64,000 nt of DNA from CAIWHR01 sp963809965 (GTDB lineage: Bacteria; Pseudomonadota; Gammaproteobacteria; Burkholderiales; Casimicrobiaceae): NCBI GenBank assembly GCA_963809965.1, contig CAWELU010000029.1, forward strand, positions 186,001-250,000, given 5' to 3'. Position 1 is the first letter of the stretch; every line of letters begins with the position of its first letter. The notes beneath the pieces are model-generated. The model was given only the letters and a program-made list of their open reading frames with translations, had not been told where the DNA came from and did no database searches. The position numbers were made by a program, and so were the translations under genes. This document shows, piece by piece, positions 10,022 through 20,436 of this stretch.

Positions 10022-10264
10022 GGCAGGATTCGGGACCGGAAGCGCGAGCGATCGCTCGATGCTACACCGCGCGGGCCGGTTCGGCACGCGGCTGCGGGAC
10101 CCCGCGGATTGCAGCCCCTGCCGCCGCCCCTTCGCGACCGGCAATCCACCGCATGCGCGGTAACGAAACCGCCCACCGATCGCAGCGCATGCCAACGACT
10201 CGTTGCGACCGTGAAACACCGTGTGGTACGGTCCCTTGGCTGCCGACCGCTGCGAAGGATCCCG

Positions 10265-11641
10265 ATGGCCCGCAAGCCGAACTTCCTGGTGCTCCTGATC
10301 GACGACCTGCGCTACGACGAGTTCGGCGCGGGCGGCCACCCGTACCTGAAGACACCGCACATCGACCGCATCGCGCACGAGGGCGCCCTCTTCGAGCGCG
10401 CATTCCACACCACGCCGATCTGCTCGCCCAACCGCGCCTCGATCCTTACGGGCCAATACGCGAGCCGCCATGGGATCATCGACAACGTCGCGCGCGATGC
10501 GGCCAGCCACCGCCTGCCCAACTACCACGTCGAGCTGAAGCGTCTCGGCTACGAAACGGCGCACATCGGCAAGTGGCACATGGGCAACGACGGCCGCCCG
10601 CGGCCCGGCTACGACCACTGGGTCGCCTACGACGGCCACGGCCGGCTCTACGACCCGAAGCTCAACGAGAACGGCACCTACGTCCAGCACACCGGCTACG
10701 TCACCGACATCATGAACGCGATGGCGGTGCAGTTCGTCGACCGCCGCCGTGAGAGGCCCTGGGCGCTCTTCTTCGCGCACAAGGCCGTGCACCCGGATGC
10801 CGAGCAGGCGGCCGACGGCAGCTTCACCATCGAAGGCTATCGCGCCGCGGAGCGCCATCGGGACCTCTACCGCGACGGCGTGTACCCGACGAAGCCGAAC
10901 ATGCTGACGGCGGACGAGGTCATCCGGTCGAAGCCGGCGTGGGCCGAGGCCTTCGAGCTCAGGAAATCGGAGCGGTCGCGCGCGCTGCTCGCGGCGATTC
11001 ACGCGGGCACGCAGGAGGAGATCCGGCTCCGCGCACGCATGATGGCGGCGGTGGACGAAGGGGTGGGGATGCTCTTCGAAGCGCTCGAACGCACGGGCCA
11101 GCTCGACGACACCTGCATCGTGTTCCTCAGCGACAACGGCTACTTCTTCGGCGAGCACGGGCTCGGCCCCGAGCGGCGCTTCGCCTACGAGGAGGGCATC
11201 CGTTCACCGTTCGCGGCACGGTTTCCGCGGCGCATCAGGGCAGGATCACGTCACCGGGAGCTCGTGATCTGCCAGGACCTCGCACCGACGTTCGTCGAGC
11301 TCGCAGGCGGCCGGCCCGGCAAGCACATCCAGGGCCGCTCGCTGCTGCCGCTCGTCGCGGGCCGGCGCGCCGGCTGGCGCAAGTCGTTCCTGATCGAGTA
11401 CTGGGCGGAGAACGCGCTGCCCTGGCTCGTGGGGATGACCTACAAGGCGGTGCGCACCGATCGGCACAAGTACATCCGCTGGATCAACCGCAGCCGCGAC
11501 GGCGAGCTCGATGAGCTCTACGACCTCGACAAGGACCCCTACGAGATCGCCAATGTCATCCGGCGGCCGGCCTATCGCCCGATCCGCGATCGCCTGCAGC
11601 GCGAGTTGCGCAAGCTCGTCTGCGAGGCGCTGGGGCTGTAG
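10265..11641 (+). CDS. Sulfatase (type I, formylglycine-dependent)
   Basis: 458 residues, intact. The N-terminal metal site LVLLIDDLRYDEFG and the sulfatase signature CSPNRASILTGQYASRHG (about 10422-10475) are present; the Cys would be oxidised to formylglycine. GKWHMG, HKAVHPD-like and FLSDNGYFFGEHG segments complete the alkaline-phosphatase-fold active site. The ATG at 10265 has an AAGGA site 5 bp upstream. No signal peptide is seen, so it is probably cytoplasmic. It hydrolyses a sulfate (or possibly phosphonate) ester; the substrate cannot be told. No sulfatase-maturing enzyme is in the window. It is followed after 57 bp by an exporter, but a functional link is not evident. Confidence 0.88.
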   Translation: MARKPNFLVLLIDDLRYDEFGAGGHPYLKTPHIDRIAHEGALFERAFHTTPICSPNRASILTGQYASRHGIIDNVARDAASHRLPNYHVELKRLGYETAHIGKWHMGNDGRPRPGYDHWVAYDGHGRLYDPKLNENGTYVQHTGYVTDIMNAMAVQFVDRRRERPWALFFAHKAVHPDAEQAADGSFTIEGYRAAERHRDLYRDGVYPTKPNMLTADEVIRSKPAWAEAFELRKSERSRALLAAIHAGTQEEIRLRARMMAAVDEGVGMLFEALERTGQLDDTCIVFLSDNGYFFGEHGLGPERRFAYEEGIRSPFAARFPRRIRAGSRHRELVICQDLAPTFVELAGGRPGKHIQGRSLLPLVAGRRAGWRKSFLIEYWAENALPWLVGMTYKAVRTDRHKYIRWINRSRDGELDELYDLDKDPYEIANVIRRPAYRPIRDRLQRELRKLVCEALGL

Positions 11642-11698
11642 CGGCGCCGCACCGTGTGGTCGCGCCGCGCCGTCGGCGGATCGCGTTAGACTCGCCAC

Positions 11699-13327
11699 GT
11701 GAAGTCCGAAATCGCCACCTTCATTGCGCGCCGGCTGGAGGCTTCGCCGCTCAGGCACGCGCCATTCCGATTGTTCTACGTCGGATCGATCGGGGCGGCG
11801 GCCGGCTACACGATGCAGGCGACCGTTTCGGCGTGGCTGATGACCACCCTGACGCCATCGGCGCTGATGGTCGCGCTGGTGCAGACGGCGAGCACGGCGC
11901 CGTCATTGCTGTTCGGGCTCATCGCGGGCGCGCTGGCGGACATCGTCGATCGGCGCAAGGTGATCCTCGTGACGCAGGTGGTGCTTCTCGTTGCGACCGC
12001 GGTCCTGGGCGGCGCCACCATGGCGGGATGGATCGGTCCCGCGTCGCTGCTCGCGCTGACCTTTCTCGTCGGCGCGGGCTTCACGTTCTACATGCCGGCG
12101 CAGCAGGCGAGCGTCAACGACTTCGTGTCACGCGCCGAGTTGCCGCGCGCCGTTGCCCTGGCGGCGGTGGCGTTCAACGTCGCCCGGGCCGTCGGACCTG
12201 CGCTTGCCGGCGCGCTCGCGGCGTGGCTTGGCACCGGCAGCGCGCTCCTCGCCTCCGGGTTTTTCTTCATCCCGATGATTGTCGCGATTCGCGGTTGGAA
12301 GAACCGCCAGTTCACCCTGCCGGGCGTTCCCGAGACGCTGCTGTCGGGTGTTCGCAGCGGCCTTCGCTACACCCGACACTCGCCTTTGATGCGCTCACTG
12401 CTCATCCGCAATCTCGGCTTCAGCATCTGCGCCAGCGCGCTGTGGGCGCTTCTGCCGGTCATCGCCCGCGACCAGCTCGCGCTGGGCGCCGGCGGATACG
12501 GGCTGCTCTTTGCAAGCTTCGGCATCGGCGCCGTGGCCGGCGCCTTGGCGATTCCGCGCCAGTTGGCGCGCCGATCGTTGAACGCCGTGGTCGCATCGGG
12601 CGTTGTATTGTGGACCCTGGCGTCGCTGCTAATCGCGGCGACGGACATCGTCTGGTTGGCGTTGGTCGGCGCGTGCGGGGCCGGGATGGCCTGGGTCACG
12701 GTTCTGGCCAGCCTCTCGGCGGGCACCCAGAGCAGCGCGCCGGCGTGGGTGCGTGCGCGTGCCGTTTCGGTGAACCTGGTCGCGACGCAGGCGAGCCTCG
12801 CGCTGGGAAGCGCCGCCTGGGGCGCGGTTGCCAGCGCGGCCGGCACCCCCGTGGCGCTGGCGACATCCGCCGGGCTGATGATCCTCATGCACCTGCTCGC
12901 GCGACGCTTCCGCGTCCAGATGGGGAGTGAAGCCGACGTCACGACCCGCGTGCAGCTGCCCGACCTGGCGATCGCGTTCGAACCGCTGCCCGACGACGGT
13001 CCGGTGCTGATCCAGATCGAATACCAGGTCGCTCCCGAGCAGCGCGACGCGTTTCTGCGCGCCATTCACGCGGTCGAACGATCCCGGCGCCGCAACGGGG
13101 CGGAGAGCTGGCGCGTCTTTCGCGACCTGGGCGAAGACGGACGCTTCGTCGAACGGTTCGTGATCGCCTCCTGGGCCGAGTTTGTCCGCTTGCGCGCGCG
13201 CATGACCGTTTCCGACCGAGCACTGATCGACCGGGTGGCCCAGCATCAGCGAGAGGGCACACAGATCCGGATTTCGCGGTTCATCGGCTTGAAACCGGAG
13301 GACACCTCATTTCTTGCGCCTCGGTGA
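11699..13327 (+). CDS. MFS transporter of the MFS_3/EntS type with C-terminal soluble domain
   Basis: 542 residues. About 400 residues form 10-12 hydrophobic segments, with the DRRK loop (ALADIVDRRKVIL) typical of MFS loop 2-3. The last 120 residues (from about VLIQIEYQVAPEQRDAFL) form a soluble domain resembling the antibiotic-biosynthesis-monooxygenase fold that is usual in this MFS subfamily. The start is a GTG at 11699; the next ATG lies inside the first membrane segment. Members export small molecules such as siderophores or drugs; the substrate here is unknown. The gene is followed directly by a strong bidirectional terminator. Confidence 0.85.
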   Translation: MKSEIATFIARRLEASPLRHAPFRLFYVGSIGAAAGYTMQATVSAWLMTTLTPSALMVALVQTASTAPSLLFGLIAGALADIVDRRKVILVTQVVLLVATAVLGGATMAGWIGPASLLALTFLVGAGFTFYMPAQQASVNDFVSRAELPRAVALAAVAFNVARAVGPALAGALAAWLGTGSALLASGFFFIPMIVAIRGWKNRQFTLPGVPETLLSGVRSGLRYTRHSPLMRSLLIRNLGFSICASALWALLPVIARDQLALGAGGYGLLFASFGIGAVAGALAIPRQLARRSLNAVVASGVVLWTLASLLIAATDIVWLALVGACGAGMAWVTVLASLSAGTQSSAPAWVRARAVSVNLVATQASLALGSAAWGAVASAAGTPVALATSAGLMILMHLLARRFRVQMGSEADVTTRVQLPDLAIAFEPLPDDGPVLIQIEYQVAPEQRDAFLRAIHAVERSRRRNGAESWRVFRDLGEDGRFVERFVIASWAEFVRLRARMTVSDRALIDRVAQHQREGTQIRISRFIGLKPEDTSFLAPR

Positions 13328-13334
13328 CATCAAG

Positions 13335-13362
13335 AAAATGGCGGGGATATCCCCGCCATTTT
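13335..13362. terminator. Bidirectional terminator between MFS gene and pilY1
   Basis: Perfect 12-bp inverted repeat: aaaatggcgggg, loop atat, ccccgccatttt. The A and T ends make it a rho-independent terminator in both directions, serving the MFS gene on the plus strand and pilY1 on the minus strand. Confidence 0.92.
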
Positions 13363-13383
13363 CGCTCACCGAAGCTTGGCCTG

Positions 13384-16300
13384 TTACTTGTCGTTCTTGA
13401 TCTTCCAGTAGATCTTGCGCCGGACCGGGGCCGGATCGATCGGCGGAACGCCCGCCTCGAGGGAGGAGCGACGTTCACCGCAGCCCAGGCAGAACGGCAC
13501 GAACAAGCCGTTGCCGATGTCGACCAAGCCGGCCGTCGGCGACGGTGGCAGGCCGCCCCCGGTCAAGATGATCGAATAGGCATCATCGCTCGGGATTCGT
13601 TCCGGACGGCTCCCGCGCGCCCTCGCCGCTGAAGAAGTTGAGCGCGTACGACCGTGCCTCACCCAAATCGGATGTGCAGACGTCCGCCGGTTTCGGAGTG
13701 TTGGTGCCGAAATAGACGACCCCGCCGATCGTGATCGGCGCGTTCACCACTTTCTCGCCGGAACGCATGTCGTAGGTACCAACCTTTCGCGTTGCTTGGA
13801 ATCGGCCGTGTTGGCAACCAGGTCTCCTTCCGTGATCGTCGCCTGTCCAGCGCCGTTCAGTCCCGTGTTCACGTCCTTGACCATGTAGAAGCGATCGCTG
13901 GTGTTCTCCTGAGCGGCTTCTCGCGGTCGCCCGAGCCGATCAGTACCGCGTGTAGTCCTGGGCGACGACCACGTCGGGCGGATAGAAGAACTTGCGCGCG
14001 ACCCGAGGCTGGCGAGCTTGTGCAGGCGTTCCACCCGGTCCGCGTCGTTGATCGTCGAGCCGTCGTCGAGGTCCATGCGCCAGACGTTGCCGGCCATGTC
14101 GCCCACGTACGCACGGTCGACGAAGCCGTCGCGATCGCGGTCGAGTTGACGATCGTCACCTCCGAGGGTACGCTCGTCGAGATGTACCAGTCCGCGTGCA
14201 GTAGGAAATGCTTGAGCACCGCACCGGTCAAGCGCGTCGACGACGTACACGCCGCGCCCGGTCGTCCCGGCGCTGCTCGACATCCTCGGCAGTGTCGTAG
14301 CCGCCACCGAAGATCAGCACGACTCGCCCGGCCGATGTGGGGCCGCGCACCTTGGTCACCTTCGGCATCGACCAGGTCTGGCCGAGCCCGGGGAGGACGA
14401 CAGTCGCGTCCGGCACCGGGTATTGGAGATCTTGAACTTGAACTTCGGATCGTCCGGATCGCTGACGTCGATCGCGTAGATGAAGTTGCCGCCGCGCCGG
14501 ACCGCCACGTAGATGATCGCGGTCGAGCCCTCCTGGTACGCGCCGATCGGCCCGTCGAGGAAATACGTCCTTGTTGGTCGTCGCGCCGGCGGGGTTCGAC
14601 GGCAGCACGAGGACCTCGGCGTTCCTGGCGCAGTCGCTTCAGCTTGTCCAGGAACTCGGGCGCGACGAACGTCCACAGTTCATCGCCCGCCCCCGACCCG
14701 GTCTGCTTGCCTTCGACCGCGCGCAGCATCCCCTCGTTGGTCCCGTAGAAAACGACCACGCGGGTGGAGAAGTTGAGCGCCACCGGCGTCGAGTGCAGCA
14801 CGTCGCCGTGAATGGTCGGCCGGACGGTCGCCGAGTCCGCCGGGGCCGAGCTCGTTGCCGAGATTGTCGGTGCCTCGCTGCCCAGTCGATCAGCTTCGCC
14901 GATGTCGGTCGTCCGCGTTCGTCGACGCCACCCAGGCGGCCGACTATTTGAAGGCCTTTTGCGTACCGGCAAGTCCGGGGGAAGCGTCGTCGTCTTGAAC
15001 GGCTTCGCCGAGAGCGACCCAGCGGTGCAGTTTGGCGCCCCAGTCGTGCTGTCGACCACGCACGTGTAGACCTTGCGATTGGCCTGCGTCGTCAGATTGG
15101 CCTCGCGCTGCCGCTGGGCGGCAGCTCCTTTCGGTACGTTCGGGACCATCGGGTGCGTCGCTCGCCGTCGTGATATCGAACTTCTTCACCGCCACCCAGT
15201 TCGTCCAGAACGTGGACGGCGTGGTCCAGTAGCTGCGTCGCCAGGTTCGAGACGAAACCCGTGCCGGCGTCGATCGCATCCACGCTATTGGCGTCGGCGA
15301 GCCGAAGCGTGTTCGTTGCCGCGTCGTACTTGAGCTGGTACTGCTTGAGGTTGCCGAGCCACTTCGGGCTCGCGTTCTTATCCGGCTGGAACATGCCGAT
15401 GAAGACCTGGTTCAGGTACGTGCCCTGCGTGTTGACGCTCACCGGCAGCGACGACGAGACGAAGACGCTGGGCGTGCCCTGGATCTGTTCGAAGATGGCC
15501 GCGAAGGCGTCGTAGAGCTTCTGGATGTTCGTCGCATCGTAGTACGAGCCCCCGCCCTGCGCGGCCATGCTCTTCATGGTCGAGATCATGCTGCAGATCT
15601 GCCCGGTGCACGGCGCATCATAGGTACCGATCGTGTAGGTGATGACGTTCTGCGTGCCGGTAGCTCGGATCGACGTCGCTGTTGAACAGGTAACGCGCGC
15701 GCCTCGTCGCCGGAACTGAGCGAGCCCGGGTTGACACGGGTAGACGTTCCGCCGACGCCGATGAAATACGCCTGCGCATCCGTGTTGTTGTTGTTGGCTT
15801 GCGACTCGCTGTGGCCAATGTAGATCGATGTAGTTCTTGCCGCAATCGGTGGCATGGGTCGGCGGGATGTATTTGACCGGCGGGTTCGACGCCGCTGTTG
15901 TTGGTCGACGACGATGTGAGCGCGAACGGGGACCCGGCGCCATACGAGAAAGCCGAGCCAGCTGTCGGGTTACCGGATCATAGTCGCGCGTGTCCGTTCC
16001 GCGTGCCGACACCGTTGGTCGGGATCGGACCCCAGGTCGTCGACGACCAAGGGCTGCCCGTGCCGCCGCCGAAATACTTGAACGCCTCCCACATCATCAT
16101 TCCGTAGTCCTGCTGGCTGCTGCCCTTGTCGTCGAGAACATCGAGATTCGTCAGGAGCGTCGATCAGCGCCGCTCGGTTGGCCGGCAGTCATCTTCCGCA
16201 TCGCCGAACCGGATGTAGCCACCCTTGTTGTCGCCGCTTGCCGTACATCATGATGCCGACGCCGACAGTGTCCGCGATCAGGTAGTCCCCGTTGGCGTCT

Positions 16301-16572
16301 GTCTTCTGCAACAGCGTGATCAGCGCGTACTTCTGCGCACAGAAGTACGAACCGGCGTCCTTCGCGCCGCAGAGCGCTATCGGCGTCCGGCCGGGGGGTT
16401 GTTGTCGAGCGTCGCGCTCCAGTTCGACTCGTTGTCGAGAACGATCAGGACGTTGGCGTCACCCTCGGCCGAGCTGCCGGTGTAGATGTCGATGTCCTCG
16501 CTCCAGGCCTGGCTGGGCAGAAGCGTGAACATCGCGAGCGCTAGCGGCGATGACGGATCGGATTGTTCTCAT
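13384..16572 (-). CDS. pilY1: Type IV pilus tip/adhesin protein PilY1, many frameshifts
   Basis: About 1060 residues over several frames. It starts MRTIRSVIAA with a signal peptide. The central part (about 15100-15650) has SMAAQGGGSYYDATNIQKLY and the SLPVSVNTQGTYLNQVF segment typical of PilY1. The C-terminal beta-propeller carries HSTPVALNFS and FYGTNEGMLRAVEG (about 14700-14800), the calcium-loop motif DRDRDGFVD followed by RAYVGDMAGNVWRMDL (about 14080-14140), and the end LVDIGNGLFVPFCLGCG. PilY1 is exported with the minor pilins and governs pilus extension and adhesion. It is the last gene of the pilus operon, 36 bp after pilX. Frameshifts occur every few hundred bases, as in the first operon. 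Confidence 0.88.
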
Positions 16573-16607
16573 GGCGGTTCCTGGGCGCGTTTCGCGCGGT
16601 CGATTCG

Positions 16608-17164
16608 TTACGGACAATAGGTCAGTGCCTTGGGCTTCGAAACGCGTACGCCGACCCCCTGCTCGAGCGTCGTGTCGGAGCCGGTGTTCGCATCGACCAC
16701 CTTGGCGGTGATTTCCCAGCTTCGTGTTCGCGCAATACGATGGTGGCAGCGGCGCGCCGCTAACGAAAATGCCGGACTGCTGGATCGCGCCACTGGGTAT
16801 GCAGACGAAATCGTCGGGGATCGTCGGGATCGAGGTCCTCGCTCGGGATATCAACGACACCCGTGCAGGCGGGAGCCGGCGTGAAATCGACCGTGTAACT
16901 GGCCCCATTAAGGTTGACCGTCGCGCTGGGCGGTGTCGCCTGGATGAACTGCGGCGAATTCAGCACCTGCTCGGTGGCAGTCTGCGCGGCAGCCAGCGCT
17001 TCCTGGCGCACCTGCATGTTGCCGGCGATGCGCAGGTTGATGTTGCTCACATTGAACGCCGAGATCGCGAACAGCGTCATCATCACCAGCATGATCAGCC
17101 CGACCAGGAGGCTCAGGCCGCTCTGCGCATGCCGACCTGCCATGGGCTTTGCAATCCTTGCCAT
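16608..17164 (-). CDS. pilX: Minor pilin assembly protein PilX, two frameshifts
   Basis: About 185 residues. The N-terminus QSGLSLLVGLIMLVMMTLFA is the hydrophobic helix of PilX, followed by SAFNVSNINLRIAGNMQVRQ, which is highly typical. The frame then shifts near 16810 (to DDFVCIPSGAIQQSG) and near 16730 (to EITAKVVDANTGSDTTLEQG), ending ALTYCP at 16608. The ATG at 17164 is 3 bp after the pilW stop, so the two are coupled. It primes pilus assembly with PilV, PilW and FimT. Confidence 0.85.
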
Positions 17165-17167
17165 CGT

Positions 17168-18199
17168 TCAGAGCTCCCTGCGCCCGGCCGGGTTCATCAG
17201 CCGAACCACGGATGAGTACACGTGCCGCTTGTAGCGGTTGTCGGGCGGGTCGACAGCGGGATCCGTGCCGAGCTTGTAGGTCTTGGTGTCGGTGTAGCCG
17301 ATTCAACGGTTCGATGTTGCGGGCGAGAAGGTACACGCTGTACGCTCATCATGTTCGCCCACTCGACGGTGACGTACATGGATCGACGGTCGACAGGCAC
17401 TTGCGGAACTCTTCGTGCGACCCATCGCCGATCGGTGTCGCGACCGTATTCGACGCGCATGTCCTCGATGCCCTCGACCAGCGGCTCGTTGGTCGACGTT
17501 GAACCCGAGATCGTGAGCAGGCGCAACGTCGGAATCGTCTCGTCCGAAACGTAGTAGATGCGGGTCTGGAATTCGTAGATATCGGCCGCATCGACGCAAC
17601 CTTTCTTGTGCAATGCGAATGTGTCCGGGCACGGATCCGAGGTCGCGCACGAAATCCTTGTGCTGCTGACCCTCGGCGTTGCATCCGGACGCCTGCACGA
17701 TAGATGCGGTTGGCCGCGAGGCGCGGTCGGGATCGTTCTCGTCCGCCGCACCACCAGAATGTCCGTGCCAACCTTCCGGCCTGGCGTGGTCACGCACGCC
17801 GGCGGCGCGGCATCCGCATCGGCTGCGGCGATCCCGAACACCGGCACCGGCCACTGCTGCAGCGCCGGGGTCGAACAGGAGGTTGGCGACGGTCGAGGCG
17901 CAGACGTCGGGAGCCGTCGCGTTCGCAGGATTGTAGCCACTCCACGGAACGACATTGCCGTAATAGCCGGCCAGGTGCAGGTCGTCGCGCAGCAGATCCA
18001 GCGCATAGCGGCCGTTCTCGATCTGCTGCGTCGCCTGATCGACGTGACGACGGATCCGGCTGTTGTTGTCGAACAGCGTCACGAGCGCAAAGATTACGAC
18101 GAGCGAGAGCGCGAGCCCGACCATGAGCTCGATCAAACTTACGCCACGTTCCGCTAGCGGCGATCGCGTGCACCTCGATCGAATGTGGGGGGCTGGCAT
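17168..18199 (-). CDS. pilW: Minor pilin assembly protein PilW, frameshifted
   Basis: About 340 residues. The prepilin segment ERGVSLIELMVGLALSLVVI (about 18090-18150) has the cleavage-site Gly, the hydrophobic helix and Glu5. FDNNSRIRRHVDQATQQIEN and YALDLLRDDLHLAGYYGNV follow, as usual for PilW. Frameshifts occur near 17850, 17700, 17400 and 17300. The corrected frame ends with RLMNPAGRREL and a TGA at 17168. The ATG at 18199 lies just inside the end of pilV. Confidence 0.85.
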
Positions 18200-18201
18200 G
18201 A

Positions 18202-18754
18202 TCACAGTGTGCCGGCGCTCAAAGTCGAAATGACGACGCGCATTGTCACCGCGCGGCGCAGCGTGTCGTTGCCGTACTGATTGGCACCGCAGTTGGTGCC
18301 GGCCGGTGCGACCGTCGGGACGAGCCCTTGCCACACCACGGTCACGAAGTACTCATTTGGCACCAACCCCGCCGTGATGCAGCCTCGGCCCCCCAGCAAG
18401 GTCCCGACGCTCGTGCCAGAAAGGGTCTCGGAAGCGCCGAGCAGCGCGTTGTTCCACTCGCATTCGTCCCTCAGCTGGACGGTCGTCAACGCGGCATCGG
18501 CGCAGTCCCCTTCGGGGAATGTTCCGATATCGTCCTTCACGTACGTAGCGGCGGCCGTGCGGTTTGCGTACACCCGATCGACCATGTCCTGAGCGAGGAC
18601 CAGCGCCTGCACACGTTGATAGGCCTCGTTCTCCGCGGCGGTGGCGCGGAGCTGGAAACCCGCCAGCCCCAAGCAGCCCGAACACCAGGATCACGATCGT
18701 GACCAGAACCTCGAGCAGGATGAAGCCACCCGGTTGACTGTGCGGCACGCTCAC
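18202..18754 (-). CDS. pilV: Minor pilin assembly protein PilV, one frameshift
   Basis: Prepilin leader HSQPGGFILLEVLVTIVILV, then after a one-base insertion near 18673 (a GGGG run that should be GGG) the frame continues LAGFQLRATAAENEAYQRVQ, typical of PilV. The rest is intact to TLSAGTL at 18202. The GTG at 18754 has an AAGGAG site 5 bp upstream and overlaps the fimT stop; GTG codons at 18760 and 18748 are alternatives. Confidence 0.85.
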
Positions 18755-19239
18755 TAGCACTCCTTTGACTGCGGACGGCCGCTCGGATCGACTGCTATGC
18801 AGCGCGCGGGAATTGTCGAATTGCCGCCGGCATCGTCGATTGTGAACGATGCCGTCGCGGAGGCGCGCCCGTTCAGCAGGAAGTCGACCGAGGCGCTCCC
18901 CATCGTGATCTCGATGGCGTCGGGAAACGCGGGATGCTGCCGGAGCGTAGTGCCGCCCGCGTCGGTGATCGTCCAGCCACCGGTCCAGGTACCCACCCTG
19001 CTGATCGTGACGGAAGCGTTGCGCTTGACGGCTTCGCTCCGCGCAAACGTAAGATCAGCCATCAAATCGTAGGCGGCGGTGCGGATGCGCTGCCGGAGGA
19101 TGAGATCCTGGAACGACGGTCCAACGAGCGCCGCAAGAATGCCGAAAATCGTTACTACTACCAACATCTCGATGAGGGTGAACCCGCGCGCCAAGCAACG
19201 CGGAAGCCTGCGAATGCGACTCTGGTCGATGCGGGGCAT
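18754..19239 (-). CDS. fimT: Minor pilin FimT/GspH family
   Basis: 161 residues, intact. The prepilin motif ARGFTLIEMLVVVTIFGILA is at residues 18-37 with Gly before the cleavage site and Glu5; the C-terminal GspH domain contains DLTFARSEAVKRNASVTI and ends with GRPQSKEC. This minor pilin helps nucleate the pilus and, in related bacteria, FimT can bind DNA for uptake. It sits between pilE and pilV in one transcription unit. Confidence 0.9.
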   Translation of the reverse strand: MPRIDQSRIRRLPRCLARGFTLIEMLVVVTIFGILAALVGPSFQDLILRQRIRTAAYDLMADLTFARSEAVKRNASVTISRVGTWTGGWTITDAGGTTLRQHPAFPDAIEITMGSASVDFLLNGRASATASFTIDDAGGNSTIPARCIAVDPSGRPQSKEC

Positions 19240-19276
19240 GTTCGAATCTGGCCGACGAGGACAGGATCAGTGCGCG

Positions 19277-19726
19277 TCAGCGACCTTCCCATTTGCCAGC
19301 CGGCAACTTGGTTCCTGCCTGATCCAGCGTGAAATCGGCTTCGCCGGCCATGATGGTTCCGGACTTGGGCGCCGCCGTGATCGTGAACGTTGGCGGGGGT
19401 CCCACTCCGGCAGCGATAGTCACGTCGTAATAGGTGCTAACCTCCGTGGGCACCGGCACCGGCGACAACAAAGTGGTGACTGCCGAGGCTCCACCGCCCA
19501 GGAATGAGCGATTGTCGAGTAGATACTGCTGCTCGCGATTCGCGAGATCGATCATGAGGGTCTGCGCGGCTGACCGATGCGAGCGCTTCATGTAATTCTG
19601 ATATGAGGGGTAGGCGATGGCGGCCAGAATTCCGACAATCGCTACGGTAATCATTACTTCAAGTAACGTGAAACCACGCGTCCGGCACGGCCGCGCGCCC
19701 GGCTCTTCAAGACCGTGACGCGGCAT
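19277..19726 (-). CDS. pilE: Type IV minor pilin PilE
   Basis: About 149 residues with the class III prepilin signal RTRGFTLLEVMITVAIVGIL and the following AIAYPSYQNYMKRSHRSAAQ, the usual PilE form. The C-terminal domain ends TLDQAGTKLPAGKWEGR and lacks a clear disulfide pair. ATG 19726 gives an 18-residue leader; ATG 19750 would give 26 and neither has a good ribosome site. It is the first gene of the operon here, whereas pilE most often comes last, after pilY1. Confidence 0.85.
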   Translation of the reverse strand: MPRHGLEEPGARPCRTRGFTLLEVMITVAIVGILAAIAYPSYQNYMKRSHRSAAQTLMIDLANREQQYLLDNRSFLGGGASAVTTLLSPVPVPTEVSTYYDVTIAAGVGPPPTFTITAAPKSGTIMAGEADFTLDQAGTKLPAGKWEGR

Positions 19727-19839
19727 GGTTCGTTCGGCAATGAATCTCATTCGGGTCTCATCGTGGCTGCGGATGTCCCAAATTATCTCTTTTCACACGT
19801 GCCGGGAGCTCCCTCCGGTCGGGCGCAAGGTTCCGCTTA

Positions 19840-20019
19840 TCAGGCTTGGCCTCCGCCGATCCGCCGGGGAATCGGGGAATACATGCAAGTTTCGTGCATC
19901 CGACCCGAGCCGCCGTTTGTAGGGTACTGCGAGCAGTCGGGGGCTTTGGCGCCAAGACCGAGATCGTCGGTCGCGAGGAAATCGAGGATTCGTTCAAAAT
20001 CCCCAGAGAGCTCAATCAC
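19840..20019 (-). pseudogene. Truncated ParE/RelE-type toxin remnant
   Basis: A GTG 10 bp after the RHH gene opens VIELSGDFERILDFLATDDL, which matches the start of ParE/RelE toxins (ELT-DFERIL-DFL). After about 25 residues the similarity ends and the frame runs to a stop at 19840 without the C-terminal half or catalytic residues. The position directly behind an RHH antitoxin-like gene is what a toxin would occupy. It looks like a toxin destroyed by deletion next to the pilus locus. Confidence 0.55.
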
Positions 20020-20028
20020 AATGGACGA

Positions 20029-20310
20029 TCAACGCCAAGTCCCGGCTTTCGGACGAACGGGTTTCTTACCCGACGCCTTGGCCCGCAAGTAACGGTGGAC
20101 CTCGTCGGCGCGATACCCCGTGCCCGAGCGCAGCATTGTTTGCTCTGCGGCGAGTGCGTCTGCGACGAATCGCTTGCGCGCTTCGGCTAGCGCCGTCTGG
20201 CGCTCGATCGCTTCGATCATGAACGCGTGCGCCGACTTGCCGGTGTCCGCGACGACTTCGGCAACCCGGTCCTTAAGACTCTCCGGCAATTTGAGCAAAG
20301 TAACCCGCAT
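20029..20310 (-). CDS. Ribbon-helix-helix antitoxin-like protein
   Basis: 93 residues beginning MRVTLLKLPESLKDRVAEVV: a basic beta strand plus two helices typical of CopG/ParD-like proteins, followed by the long helix AFMIEAIERQTALAEARKRF. The ATG at 20310 has AGGAG 7 bp upstream, better than the in-frame codons further up. Only a toxin remnant lies downstream, so this is probably an orphan antitoxin. It ends with a basic tail (KASGKKPVRPKAG). Confidence 0.75.
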   Translation of the reverse strand: MRVTLLKLPESLKDRVAEVVADTGKSAHAFMIEAIERQTALAEARKRFVADALAAEQTMLRSGTGYRADEVHRYLRAKASGKKPVRPKAGTWR

Positions 20311-20436
20311 GCAATGCTCCTGACGAAAGGTAAGACGACGGTAGGAAATACGCCCAGGCATTGTCAATCACGATGAAGAAGCCGACGCCCGAACTTTTCA
20401 CCGCTTCGCGCGCCGATGGGGATACCTCGCGGCGGC

